From: Enterovibrio sp051650965 | GTDB taxonomy: Bacteria > Pseudomonadota > Gammaproteobacteria > Enterobacterales > Vibrionaceae | DNA length: 57,797 nt | Reading direction: 5' to 3' | Assembly (NCBI GenBank): GCA_051650965.1 | Contig: JBOFRL010000019.1 | Location: 1 to 57,797, forward strand | In this document: one piece after another, positions 1-8,850 of the stretch | Layout of the letters: each line of letters opens with the position of its first letter | How positions within the stretch are numbered: the first letter of the stretch is position 1 | Made by a program: the position numbers and the translations under genes | Notes under the pieces: generated by a model | What the model was told of the DNA's origin: nothing | The model's database searches: none | What the model saw: the letters and a program-made list of their open reading frames with translations, nothing else

Positions 1-286
1 AATGATAAACCGCTTTTCATCAACTTACTAACGACTGCTTTTTTGTGCGCTTCAGGATAATGTCTCACTCAAACCTAACTTCCGCCCCCTGTTCGATGGT
101 ACGAAAAACTGAGGCGACAACTATCCTGACACAGGGGGCTCCCGCTGCTTACACTTTTTTCAATAAAACTAACAACATATGTAGGTCAGTAGTAAAAAAA
201 TAGTGCATCAAACAGCGAGGAGAGGCGCGCAATCGGTCTATTACTAAGAATGAAACAATAAAAATGCGGCCTGAGACCGCCTTCTC
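1..286. other. Non-coding left edge downstream of cvpA
   Basis: I see no credible gene here. In E. coli and many relatives purF directly follows cvpA, but neither strand carries PurF coding sequence in this stretch. The only structure noted is a short GC hairpin next to the cvpA stop codon, listed separately. Confidence 0.5.
266..280 (-). terminator. Possible weak terminator after cvpA
   Basis: On the minus strand a GCGG/CCGC stem with a 7-base loop is followed by ATTTTTATT. It begins just past the cvpA stop codon. The stem is only 4 bp, so this is a weak call based on position and the T-rich tail. Confidence 0.35.
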
Positions 287-790
287 TTACAACGTTTTTC
301 CAGACAAATCAGGAAACAGTTCAGGATTTTCCTGCGCCTTAGCGAACAGCCACTGCGTCAGCTGCGAAAAATGCGGGACCATGCTCGATTGCTGCCACGC
401 TGGCGACTGCTCGAGATCGCTCAAAATATTGGCACCAAACAGCAAAGCTGCGACGATCAACACGCCGCGTAATGCGCCAAAAATCACCCCAATCATGCGA
501 TCCAGCCCAGAAAGCCCTGATTTTTGAATAATTTCAGAAAGAAGGTTGCTCATTATCGAGCCGATAACCAACGAGCCAATAAACAGCACCCCAATCGCAA
601 TGCCATTTTGGATCATCGGATCATCAAAATTACTAAAATATTTGGCGAACGGCTCATAAAATTTTCGCGTGATCAAAAATGATACAAACCAAACCACTAA
701 CGACAAAGCTTCTCTTACAAAACCACGCACGACACTTATCAGCATTGACAGCGCCACCACGCCTAAAATCAGTCCATCTACCCAATTCAT
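287..790 (-). CDS. cvpA: CvpA family inner-membrane protein
   Basis: A 167-residue protein with about four hydrophobic segments (roughly residues 5-25, 28-46, 62-85 and 100-122). It carries the family signature LDRMIGVIFGALRG near residues 95-110. CvpA proteins were named for colicin V production and are linked to envelope homeostasis; the molecular activity is unknown. The ATG start at 790 lies 36 bases downstream of the dedD stop, so the two are probably co-transcribed. The order folC-dedD-cvpA matches E. coli, but the next gene there, purF, is not present. Identification rests on the signature, the topology and synteny. Confidence 0.9.
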   Translation of the reverse strand: MNWVDGLILGVVALSMLISVVRGFVREALSLVVWFVSFLITRKFYEPFAKYFSNFDDPMIQNGIAIGVLFIGSLVIGSIMSNLLSEIIQKSGLSGLDRMIGVIFGALRGVLIVAALLFGANILSDLEQSPAWQQSSMVPHFSQLTQWLFAKAQENPELFPDLSGKTL

Positions 791-826
791 CTAAGTACCT
801 ATTTTCCTTGCGGCAAATTTTTATTG

Positions 827-1465
827 TTATTTTAGCGGATCGAAACGCAATACCTGTCCTTGCAATCCTTTGTTATTAGAATGAATTTCTTGCAACATAG
901 CACGCATTTTTTGCTCTGATGTACCAGGGCCCACTTGCACCAGCACCAGCGTTTTGCCCGAGCTTACCGGCCACGGCCGCGTGCTAGCGGGATAGCCTTG
1001 GCTGCGCAAGGTGTTAGCGAGACGCGCGGCGTTATCCTGCTGGCTAAATACGCCAAGGCGGATCATCCACGCCGAATCGTTAAATCCGGGCTTTGCCGGC
1101 TCAACTTGCGCAGTTTGACTCGCCTTCGCAGACGCAAGATTGGCGGCAGAATTGTTTTTTGGCGCGGCATTGGCCTTTGCAATGACACTCTTTTCAGCCT
1201 GAGACAACGCCTTTTTTTGCGCCAGATCCGCATGATTTTCCACCGCAGGCCGTAGCAGCGGCTGCTCATCTAACTGCACCGGCATTTTTATTGGCTCAAC
1301 CTGCTTACGCTCGTTCTTAAGCGGCGTGCGCAAAGGGATGGCCGCAAAATTGTTTTGATAGCGCTGCTTTTCTCCATCAAACAGATCTGGCAAAATAATT
1401 GTTCCAAGACAGACCAAAACTATCATGCCAGCTAAACGATTTTGAAATTTAGGTGTCACTGTCAC
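827..1465 (-). CDS. dedD: SPOR-domain septal protein DedD
   Basis: A single-pass inner-membrane protein with a C-terminal SPOR domain. SPOR domains bind denuded peptidoglycan at the division septum, and DedD is an accessory division protein. The N-terminus (KFQNRLAG, then a membrane segment at about residues 11-27, then DLFDGEKQRYQNNFAAIPL) closely resembles E. coli DedD. A linker rich in Ala, Lys and Pro follows, then the SPOR domain at about residues 131-212. I chose the GTG at 1465, which overlaps the folC stop by four bases (GTGA) and implies translational coupling; a second in-frame GTG lies at 1459. Upstream ATG codons fall deep inside folC and are unlikely. The product is 212 residues. 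Confidence 0.88.
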   Translation of the reverse strand: MTVTPKFQNRLAGMIVLVCLGTIILPDLFDGEKQRYQNNFAAIPLRTPLKNERKQVEPIKMPVQLDEQPLLRPAVENHADLAQKKALSQAEKSVIAKANAAPKNNSAANLASAKASQTAQVEPAKPGFNDSAWMIRLGVFSQQDNAARLANTLRSQGYPASTRPWPVSSGKTLVLVQVGPGTSEQKMRAMLQEIHSNNKGLQGQVLRFDPLK

Positions 1466-2742
1466 TCCATTTTCATTGATAAACCAGCGATTTCGCCAAC
1501 TGTATGAAAAGAGCCAAAAACAACAATGGCATCCGTCTCTAAGGTAAGCTCTTCTTTTGCCGTCAAAAATGCTTGCGTAGGAGAATCGAAACCCTTCACT
1601 TTCGCTTGTTCTAAATAGCTTAAATGCTTGGCAAGTTCTTGCCATTTAGCCGCACGTTCGCCGCTAAGTGAACACAAATACCAACTATCTATCACATCAC
1701 GCAGCGCAGTTAAGGTTCCAGCAAGATCCTTATCCTTAAGCATTCCCACCACAGCGTGCAACTTAGCGCCGCTGCGGGCTTTTAATTCTTTCATTTGCAA
1801 AGCTAAATACTGCGCAGAATGTGGATTATGTGCCACATCTAAAATTATGATAGGTTTTTCACTGATCTGCTGCATTCTGCCAGGCAGACGTGCTGTATTT
1901 AGAGCAAAAACAATATCTTCATCCGTTACTTGCAGGCCGCTTAAGCCAATCGCCATCAGCGCCGTTGCAGCGTTCGCCAGCGGCAACGCTGGGATCGGCA
2001 GATCATCGAGCTCAAACGCACCCGAGCGCCAGCGCCAGCGGTCGCCTTGCACATCATAGTGAAATTGATAGCCCACTTGATAAAGCTTCGCGCCTATTTC
2101 ATCAGCAAATCCAGCAATACTGGCAGGTGGCGACGCCTCTCCGCACACTGCCGGCTTGCCTGAGCGAAAAATGCCCGCTTTTTCCAAACCGATCTGCGCG
2201 ATATCGCTGCCAAGCCAATCGACGTGATCGACAGCCAACGTTGTGATCACCGCGACATCAGGATCGACGACGTTAGTGGCATCAAGGCGCCCGCCAAGGC
2301 CGACTTCAAGAATGGCCACGTCCACCTGCTGCGCCTTAAACAGCCACAGCGCCGCAAGCGTGCCGAACTCAAAAAAGCTCAAGCTGGTTTCGCCGCGCAG
2401 CTGATTGACCGCCGCAAATGCTTGGCACAGCGCGGCATCGTCAATGACGTTGCCATTGATCCGCACTCGTTCATTGTACTTGATCAGATGCGGAGAGCTA
2501 TAAACTCCTGTTTTGTAACCTGATTTTTGCAAAACTGCTTCAATAATTGCGCACGTTGACCCCTTGCCATTCGTACCCGCGACCGTGATCACCTTCGGCG
2601 CCGGCGTGGTGAGCTTAGCCTGCTGTGCGACGGCGGCAATACGCGAAAGCCCCAAATCGATAGCACTGCTATGAATGGAATTTATGTAGTCTAACCAAAG
2701 ATCAAGTGAACTGTTTGCATCTAATAAGCAAAGATTTGACAT
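1462..2742 (-). CDS. folC: Bifunctional dihydrofolate synthase / folylpolyglutamate synthase
   Basis: A cytosolic ATP-dependent ligase of the Mur-ligase superfamily. It adds glutamate to dihydropteroate, making dihydrofolate, and extends the polyglutamate tail of folates. The P-loop GTNGKGST is at residues 56-63. YSSPHLIKYNERVRING (about 81-97) is the folate-binding region typical of FolC, and DVAHNPHSA near residue 300 is the conserved Mur-ligase C-terminal motif. Its 426 residues match the family length. The ATG at 2742 is the only sensible start. It overlaps dedD downstream by four bases. The neighbouring accD gene ends the same conserved housekeeping block. Confidence 0.96.
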   Translation of the reverse strand: MSNLCLLDANSSLDLWLDYINSIHSSAIDLGLSRIAAVAQQAKLTTPAPKVITVAGTNGKGSTCAIIEAVLQKSGYKTGVYSSPHLIKYNERVRINGNVIDDAALCQAFAAVNQLRGETSLSFFEFGTLAALWLFKAQQVDVAILEVGLGGRLDATNVVDPDVAVITTLAVDHVDWLGSDIAQIGLEKAGIFRSGKPAVCGEASPPASIAGFADEIGAKLYQVGYQFHYDVQGDRWRWRSGAFELDDLPIPALPLANAATALMAIGLSGLQVTDEDIVFALNTARLPGRMQQISEKPIIILDVAHNPHSAQYLALQMKELKARSGAKLHAVVGMLKDKDLAGTLTALRDVIDSWYLCSLSGERAAKWQELAKHLSYLEQAKVKGFDSPTQAFLTAKEELTLETDAIVVFGSFHTVGEIAGLSMKME

Positions 2743-2881
2743 GCGATAACCAACTCTTTTAGCAATTTAATATTTTTGTAACCCTTAGCAACGCGCGCCA
2801 ATTTTAGGATTTTTTGCCACAAAACAAGGCGTAAAACGGCAAAATGCTACAACTATACAACAAAGCTCACAGTATAAAGGC

Positions 2882-2905
2882 AAAGAGCGCCATTAGGCGC
2901 CCTTT
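2882..2905 (-). terminator. Terminator after accD
   Basis: An inverted repeat, AAAG-A-GCGCC / GGCGC-C-CTTT with one mismatch and a four-base loop, lies about 55 bases past the accD stop. On the minus strand the stem is followed by a T-rich stretch (ATTTTTTTG) a few bases on. It separates accD from folC, which therefore probably has its own promoter in the short gap. Confidence 0.6.
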
Positions 2906-2960
2906 ATTCAAAAAAATAGGAAGTAATGCGAATTATTACGCCTCTTCGTTTTTAGCGCGT

Positions 2961-3842
2961 CTAATCCGTTGCAATATTGATCACGAGCGGCGACGGCTGA
3001 CGCGTCAATTTGCCAAGCAAACTCGCAATTCGCTGACGCATTTCACGTCTATCGACGATCATGTCAATTGCGCCATGCTCAAGCAAAAATTCGCTACGCT
3101 GAAAACCGACCGGCAATTTTTCACGCACGGTCTGCTCGATAACGCGCTGTCCAGCAAAACCAATCAGCGCATTAGGCTCGCCAATATTAATGTCGCCAAG
3201 CATCGCAAAACTTGCCGTAACCCCGCCAAAAGTGGGATCGGTCAGTACCGAAATGAACGGCAAACCTTTTTTAGACAAGCGCTCTAAGGCCGCGCTGGTT
3301 TTTGCCATTTGCATCAAGGAGATCAGCGCTTCTTGCATGCGCGCACCGCCGCTTGCAGAAAAACAGACCAGCCCGCAGCCATTTTCCATCGCCGTGTTCA
3401 CCGCGTGAACAAACTTAGAGCCGACCACCGCGCCCATCGAGCCGCCCATAAAGCTAAACTCGAACGAACAGGCCACAACGGGAATGTCGAGCAGAGTGCC
3501 TTTCATCACGATCAAGGCGTCTTTTTCACCCGTCGCTTTTTGCGCAGCCGCGAGGCGATCTTTGTATTTTTTGCTATCGCGAAACTTTAGAAAATCGTTT
3601 GGCTCAAGCTCTGCCGCGATCTCGGTTTTTTGCCCGCGATCCAAAAAGCTTTCCAGCCGCTCGCGAGCGCTCATACGCATATGGTGGTTACATTTTGGGC
3701 AAACATGCAAATTGCGCTCAAGCTCAGCACGATAAAGTACTTTTTCGCAAGAGCCACACTTTGTCCACACACCTTCAGGGATTGATGCGCGATGTGACGC
3801 GCCAATGGTTCCCTTTGTCCAAATTTTTTCAAGCCAGCTCAT
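2961..3842 (-). CDS. accD: Acetyl-CoA carboxylase carboxyltransferase subunit beta
   Basis: The beta subunit of the AccA2-AccD2 carboxyltransferase, which moves the carboxyl group from carboxybiotin-BCCP to acetyl-CoA to make malonyl-CoA, the first step of fatty acid synthesis. The N-terminal zinc ribbon shows all four cysteines (C29, C32, C48, C51). The crotonase-fold body includes GGSMGAVVGSKF, SASGGARMQE and the LTDPTFGGVTASFA motif. Length is 293 residues, slightly shorter than E. coli AccD at the C-terminus. An AAGG box six bases before the ATG supports the start at 3842. It sits in its usual position next to folC; dedA, which lies between truA and accD in E. coli, is missing. Confidence 0.97.
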   Translation of the reverse strand: MSWLEKIWTKGTIGASHRASIPEGVWTKCGSCEKVLYRAELERNLHVCPKCNHHMRMSARERLESFLDRGQKTEIAAELEPNDFLKFRDSKKYKDRLAAAQKATGEKDALIVMKGTLLDIPVVACSFEFSFMGGSMGAVVGSKFVHAVNTAMENGCGLVCFSASGGARMQEALISLMQMAKTSAALERLSKKGLPFISVLTDPTFGGVTASFAMLGDINIGEPNALIGFAGQRVIEQTVREKLPVGFQRSEFLLEHGAIDMIVDRREMRQRIASLLGKLTRQPSPLVINIATD

Positions 3843-4166
3843 GAATGACCTTTTCGACCTTTTCGTTGAGAGTTATCCATCGCATTGTCGTTTTCTGCTT
3901 TATCTTATCGTCCAAGCAACCTTTTATTTTTGCGCATAAAACGAACAGCAAAAATCGATGTCCACCACCAGCCACTTAACGTTAATTTGAAAACACGATA
4001 TATAAAATGTTATTAATTAGCAGATAATTAAACCATAACTTGGAATAGGTTGGCAGAAAAAAATCTTTGATTTTGAGCAGTCGCCCCAATCAATCAATCG
4101 ATTGCACTGCATTTCACCCATTAATAGCAAAAGATTTTACTGCGATTTCGCTGTTTGGCGAAATAT
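3843..4166. other. Intergenic region between truA and accD
   Basis: About 320 AT-rich bases with no credible ORF. A 7-bp inverted repeat (ATTTCGC/GCGAAAT) at 4145-4164, just past the truA stop, could end truA transcription but lacks a run of T. The accD promoter must lie here, but I could not single out a convincing -35/-10 pair. E. coli and relatives carry dedA or trpF at this place; neither is present. Confidence 0.5.
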
Positions 4167-4958
4167 TCACAGCGGATCGGCTAAAAATAACGGCCCAGGC
4201 GGCAAGCTTGGCAAAGCAAAACTCTCGGGATAATCCACTTCCACAAGATACAGACCTTGCGCTTTCGCCGTCGCGGCAGCTAAGGTACGATCGCGCTGCG
4301 CTAATAGCCACGCCAGCCACTGCGGCTCTTGGCGGTGGCATCCCACCTCAAGTAAACTGCCGACAATATTGCGCACCATGTGATGCAAAAAAGCGTTGGC
4401 TTTAATGTCGACGATCACAAATGGGCCGCTGCGCACCACGCGCAGATGGTGCACATTGCGCCACGGCGTTTTAGACTGGCACATTACGGCACGAAACGAG
4501 CTAAAGTCATTTTCGCCCAGCAGGTATTGCCCCGCCTCATGCATTTTTTTCTCATCGAGCGGCTCATGATAATGACTCACGCCGTGGCGCAAAATCGCAG
4601 GACGCAGCACACTGTTATAAATGACATAGCGGTAGCGGCGGGCGGTCGCGCTAAAACGGGCGTGGAAATCCTCACTCACCTCTTGCGCCCAGCGCACAGC
4701 AATGTGATCCGGCAGATGCGTATTGCCGCCCATCGTCCAAGCGCGCAGTGGCCGCGCGGTTTTCACATCAAAATGAACGACTTGCCCTGTAGCATGCACG
4801 CCAGCATCGGTGCGGCCGGCGCATTGCAGCGCGATGGGTTCATTGGCAATGCGCGACAATGCCTCTTCGAGAGTCTGCTGCACACTTGGCACTTCGCGCT
4901 GGCGCTGCCAGCCAAAAAAAGGTTTGCCATCATACTCCACCCCTAATGCAATCCTCAT
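4167..4958 (-). CDS. truA: tRNA pseudouridine(38-40) synthase
   Basis: TruA converts uridines 38-40 in the anticodon arm of many tRNAs to pseudouridine. The catalytic aspartate is D51 in the motif AGRTDAGVHATGQV. The N-terminus, MRIALGVEYDGKPFFGWQRQ, is typical of the family, and the C-terminal part holds FLHHMVRNIVGSL. I chose the ATG at 4958, giving 263 residues, because a strong AAAGGGG ribosome-binding site lies about seven bases upstream and the protein then begins at the conserved start. The 19 further residues of the longer ORF look non-conserved. Confidence 0.95.
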   Translation of the reverse strand: MRIALGVEYDGKPFFGWQRQREVPSVQQTLEEALSRIANEPIALQCAGRTDAGVHATGQVVHFDVKTARPLRAWTMGGNTHLPDHIAVRWAQEVSEDFHARFSATARRYRYVIYNSVLRPAILRHGVSHYHEPLDEKKMHEAGQYLLGENDFSSFRAVMCQSKTPWRNVHHLRVVRSGPFVIVDIKANAFLHHMVRNIVGSLLEVGCHRQEPQWLAWLLAQRDRTLAAATAKAQGLYLVEVDYPESFALPSLPPGPLFLADPL

Positions 4959-5066
4959 CTGCAAACCCCTTTGATAGACAAAGCGCGCATTGTATATCAA
5001 ACGCCAAATAGGCATAAAACAAAATGCAAGCAGACGGCCTTATCGCTGAAAAATAAGATAAAAAAA

Positions 5067-5098
5067 GCCGCAAGCTTAAGAAAATTTAAGCTCACGGC
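5067..5098 (-). terminator. Strong terminator after fimV
   Basis: On the minus strand a long stem (GCCG, one G-T/mismatch step, then AGCTTAA pairing with TTAAGCT) is followed directly by TTTTTTTATC. It begins about 18 bases past the fimV stop codon and separates fimV from truA. Confidence 0.85.
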
Positions 5099-5115
5099 GT
5101 TTGCTTTGACTTATC

Positions 5116-8100
5116 TTACTGCTTTTTAGGAAGTTTTATATACATATCATGGGCTTGGCTACGCAACGCATCATCTTCATTATTAAGCATGCTTTCCAGC
5201 AACTGACGCGCACCGTCAAAATCTTTCATCTCAACATACGCTTTCGCGAGCGCCAATTTGCTTTCATCGGAGCCTGCAAAATCGATGTCGACTGGGCTTA
5301 TCTCCGCGAGCAATTTTTCGTATTTATCAGATTGCGAATCCATCGCCAGCTTTTCTAGCTGCTCATCGTCGTTATCGCCATCGAGCAGCGCTTTTAGACT
5401 GATGAACGGCGCGTCACTCAGCTCTAGCTCCTCTTGCGGCTCTTCCTCGGCGAGAGGCTTGGCCGGCGCGGCCATTTGCGCAGGCGCGATGTCTTCTTCA
5501 GCCTGCCAAGTCGGCTCAATCGGACGCGGCTTCGCTGGCGCCTTTCTGGGCTTGCGCACTGCCAGCTTTTTAGGCTTAGGCGCGACGGGCTGCAGTTCTG
5601 CCTCTGGCTCAGCCAGCGGCGGCACAGTATCGTGCGGCTCATCGTGAGCCTCGTGGCTAATATCAAAAGATGGCTCAGGTTTGGCCGATGCTGCTTGAGT
5701 TTCCTGCTCGCCATCATCCCAAAGAGTCGCCATATCCAGTCCGGCCACTTGCATCGCATCGTTGTCAAAAGACTCCAGCGCCTGCCCCGGATTGAGCTGC
5801 GAGAGGATCTCTTTTGATAAGGTTTTTTTGCCAGATGAAACCTTACGATTTTTCTTCGCGCCACTTTGTAGTAAATCGTCTTGCGGCGCGGTGTCCTGTG
5901 GCAAATTTTCCTGCGCAGGAGCTTCTATCGTTGGTTCGGCTTCTAGTTCGGGCACTGGCTCTAACTTTGATTCGATTTCAAGCTCAGATCCAAGCTCGGC
6001 TGTAAGCTCAGTTTCTAACGGCGCCTCAAGCTTTGGCTCTGCATCAAATTCGTCTTGTTGCTCAGGCTCAATGTCATGCTCTGATCCAACGCTTAGCTCT
6101 GGCTCAGCTTTTGGCTCTGGCTCAATTGCTAACTCAGGCTCAGCGCCAAACATCGGTCCAATTTCTAGATCTGAATCATCCTCAAGATCTAGCTTAAACT
6201 CCGGCTCTGCTTCTTGCTCTAGCTTTATCTCAGGCTCTAATTCGGTTTCTGGCTTTGGCATAGTCAGTGGCGGCTCATCCAATGCCAATTCATCATCACG
6301 AAGTTCATTTTCAGTGTTTGGCAGCTCCGCTGGCGCTGGCAGATCCGCGTCATCAACAGGCCCAAGCACAAGCTCATTATCTTGCCAAGCATCGGCAGAA
6401 ACCGCTTGCTCATCGAGCAAAGCTTCTATTTTTTCAGCTGCCGGCTCGGCTTGCAGATTTTCATTATTAACATCAAGCGTGAGCGGCGCCTCGCCGTCCT
6501 CTTTTGCCGCGTCTTCTGCAGGCTCAGCTAAATCCATCAGCTCGGCAAGCTCTTGATCGAGCTGCTTAGAAAGCTCGTCATCGTCGAGATCAAAGTCAAA
6601 ATCGGGCGTAAGATCAGCGCCGCCTTGCGCAAAAAGTGGCTCAGTTTTGTCTTCATCCGGCGCTGCTTGCGGCTCTGTCTCCGGCTCCGGCTCTGGTTCT
6701 TTCGCGCTTAAAAACGGCTTTCTCATGAGCGTGTCGTCAATTTCATCGTCTTCAAAATCAATATCTTGCGCAGATTTGCTAAAGACGGATAACGCAGGAT
6801 CCGGCTCGTCAATTGGCTCTGCGCTGAGCGCCTGAGCTGACGACTCAAGCGACTGCGGTGGCTCGACAATCACGACCGGCGGCGCATCAGGATCAATATC
6901 GGCCTCAGGAACCTCAGGCACAGCTGTCTTCTCAGCATTTTTCGCTGCTTTTTCATCATCTTCCGCGTCAACCAGATCTTCTAGCAGCATGTCAAATTCC
7001 ATCAGCTCATCTTTTTGATCGTCGGCGACAGCCACATCCGAAGTATTGTCGGGATCAAGTTTGATCACATCGCTGTCAGAAAGCGAGTCTTGCGGCAGAG
7101 TATCGGTTTTTTCGCGCTCAGAGGCAGGCGCTTGCTCGTCATTTTCAGGTCGTCTGATCAGCAGCAGGATGAGCAAAGCAAACAGCAGCGCAGGCAAAAT
7201 GGCGCCCAACGCCAGCAGCCACGGCTTTTCCACCAAATAATCGAAAACGGAAGGCGACTTTTGGGCAAGCCTTTGCTCGTCGGCCTTCTTGCGCTGCTCT
7301 AATTCGGCCTGCAACGTTTGATTAAACTCTTTTTGCTGCACATTACTTTCAATTAATTCATCAACTTGGCTTTGCAGCTCCGCGAGGCGCACCTTGAGGC
7401 GATGGTCACTTTCAAGCATCTGCTCAAGCTGCAACAACAGCTGCTCGTGCTCTTTTCTGGCAAGAGAGAGCGCAAGGCCCGGCGCTAAACTTTGCGCCTT
7501 TTCTGGTTGTAGATTGGTATTTGAAACGATCAAAGGCGCGCTTTCGCCCTCACCAAGCGCCGCAGTTTCGCCGCTCAGATTGGCATTTTGCGCTGGCACG
7601 CCACCATTTTCACTCGGCGCATTTGGCGCGGCATTGGCGACGCTCGCGTCCAGTTGCGTTAAAGCTGAAGTTTGCTCGGCTTCTGCAATGACAGGCGCAG
7701 GATCGATAACTTGAGGCGCAGTTTCTTGCGGCGGATTTGCCGGCTCAACATTTGGCTCATCGCTAACGGCGTCCGCAGCAACTTGCTGCAGCGGATCGCT
7801 TTGTACCGGCGCTACGGCTACGCTCACAGGCTCAACAGCGCTTGCGGCAGGTTTGCTGGCCACGTTCTCTTCTGCGGGCGCCTTTTCAACAGGCTTCGCC
7901 GGCGCTTTCGCGCTGCTGGCCTGCTTCGCCTCGCCTTTTTCATTTTTACCACGGCGATTATTTGCCGCCTGATAACGAGTCGCGGCTGGCTGATCTTGAT
8001 CAAGGCGCGCGGAAACCGCCTGCACTTTCTCTTTTTTGATCTCATCTCGCGTAGGCATCAGCAAAATGCTGCCAGGCTCAAGCAGATGAATATTGTCTTC

Positions 8101-8553
8101 GGCAAACGCCTGCGGATTTAAGCGAAAAATCGCGCCGATCACCTGATAAATCGAAGTGCCTTTTGGCGTGTTGCGCGAGGCAATTTTCCACAAAGTATCG
8201 GTTTTTTGCGTGGGGCCAACGCGCTTTCGCCCTGACGCCGAGGAAGCCGGCAATATCGGCTCAGCCTGCGTTTCAAATTTTGCTGAGGAAGAGTTGGGCT
8301 GCAGCGACACCGCGCCGGTAGCGGACGGCGGCGCAGACAAATTTTGCATAGGCGCACGGCGCAGCTCTTCTGGGAGCGGCGACTCTTCTCTTGGCCCTAA
8401 GATCCGCACCGTAGCATTCGCAGGCTTTGTGCTTACAAGCAAACTTATCAAAAAAACGGGCGCGACCAATTTGAGTACCGACGGGGTTCCCACTTTGCCA
8501 ACATAAGTTAGCGCTTTAATTCGGCTCAATTTATTTTGCTTTGCCTGTAACAA
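5116..8553 (-). CDS. fimV: FimV/HubP-family polar landmark protein with LysM domain
   Basis: A 1145-residue, single-pass membrane protein. It has an N-terminal signal region (hydrophobic at about residues 28-47), a LysM peptidoglycan-binding domain (about 113-170), a Pro/Ala-rich periplasmic linker, a coiled coil (about 365-430), a transmembrane helix (about 444-467), a long very acidic cytoplasmic region with imperfect Glu-Pro and Glu-Leu repeats (about 475-1000) and a conserved FimV C-terminal domain (about 1095-1145). In Vibrio the homologue HubP anchors ParA-type proteins at the pole; in Pseudomonas FimV serves twitching motility. The start is TTG at 8553, supported by AAGGA seven bases upstream and no nearby ATG. 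Its place beside usg and truA is the family's usual locus. Symbol fimV is used; hubP would be equally fair. Confidence 0.92.
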   Translation of the reverse strand: MLQAKQNKLSRIKALTYVGKVGTPSVLKLVAPVFLISLLVSTKPANATVRILGPREESPLPEELRRAPMQNLSAPPSATGAVSLQPNSSSAKFETQAEPILPASSASGRKRVGPTQKTDTLWKIASRNTPKGTSIYQVIGAIFRLNPQAFAEDNIHLLEPGSILLMPTRDEIKKEKVQAVSARLDQDQPAATRYQAANNRRGKNEKGEAKQASSAKAPAKPVEKAPAEENVASKPAASAVEPVSVAVAPVQSDPLQQVAADAVSDEPNVEPANPPQETAPQVIDPAPVIAEAEQTSALTQLDASVANAAPNAPSENGGVPAQNANLSGETAALGEGESAPLIVSNTNLQPEKAQSLAPGLALSLARKEHEQLLLQLEQMLESDHRLKVRLAELQSQVDELIESNVQQKEFNQTLQAELEQRKKADEQRLAQKSPSVFDYLVEKPWLLALGAILPALLFALLILLLIRRPENDEQAPASEREKTDTLPQDSLSDSDVIKLDPDNTSDVAVADDQKDELMEFDMLLEDLVDAEDDEKAAKNAEKTAVPEVPEADIDPDAPPVVIVEPPQSLESSAQALSAEPIDEPDPALSVFSKSAQDIDFEDDEIDDTLMRKPFLSAKEPEPEPETEPQAAPDEDKTEPLFAQGGADLTPDFDFDLDDDELSKQLDQELAELMDLAEPAEDAAKEDGEAPLTLDVNNENLQAEPAAEKIEALLDEQAVSADAWQDNELVLGPVDDADLPAPAELPNTENELRDDELALDEPPLTMPKPETELEPEIKLEQEAEPEFKLDLEDDSDLEIGPMFGAEPELAIEPEPKAEPELSVGSEHDIEPEQQDEFDAEPKLEAPLETELTAELGSELEIESKLEPVPELEAEPTIEAPAQENLPQDTAPQDDLLQSGAKKNRKVSSGKKTLSKEILSQLNPGQALESFDNDAMQVAGLDMATLWDDGEQETQAASAKPEPSFDISHEAHDEPHDTVPPLAEPEAELQPVAPKPKKLAVRKPRKAPAKPRPIEPTWQAEEDIAPAQMAAPAKPLAEEEPQEELELSDAPFISLKALLDGDNDDEQLEKLAMDSQSDKYEKLLAEISPVDIDFAGSDESKLALAKAYVEMKDFDGARQLLESMLNNEDDALRSQAHDMYIKLPKKQ

Positions 8554-8850
8554 TTGCTGTTCCTTATGACAATTTCACCTACGCCAATGAAAATAAAGAT
8601 AGTTGCAAAATTCACCCAATCGATGATTTTTTACCGTTAGCGGCAGGAGAGCAGAAAAAAACAATGTGTTAACTATCGAACAATTGATAAAAAAGAGGCG
8701 GGCAACCCTGAAAAATAGCGAGGCAGGTCAAACTATTGGCATGATTCTAAATAATGAGAAAAAGCGCATTTTTCTATTTTTAAGGCAAAAATGGGTGCAG
8801 AAAACAGTTTGTGTAAGCCAAGCGCAAGGCTTGGCTCTATAGGTTAAGGC
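8554..8850. other. Intergenic region between usg and fimV
   Basis: About 300 AT-rich bases without a credible ORF. It must hold the fimV promoter on the minus strand, but I could not assign -35 and -10 boxes with confidence. An 8-bp hairpin next to the usg stop codon is listed separately. Confidence 0.5.
8816..8836 (-). terminator. Hairpin after usg, probable terminator
   Basis: A perfect 8-bp inverted repeat (AGCCAAGC / GCTTGGCT) with a five-base loop, 15 bases past the usg stop codon. On the minus strand no T-run follows at once, so termination here may be weak or factor-assisted. Confidence 0.5.

Noticed and set aside
5762..6556. A 264-residue Ser/Gly-rich ORF on the plus strand inside fimV
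   Set aside because: It is the antisense shadow of the Glu/Ala/Pro repeat region; codon bias of the repeats keeps the other strand open. There is no ribosome-binding site and no plausible protein family.
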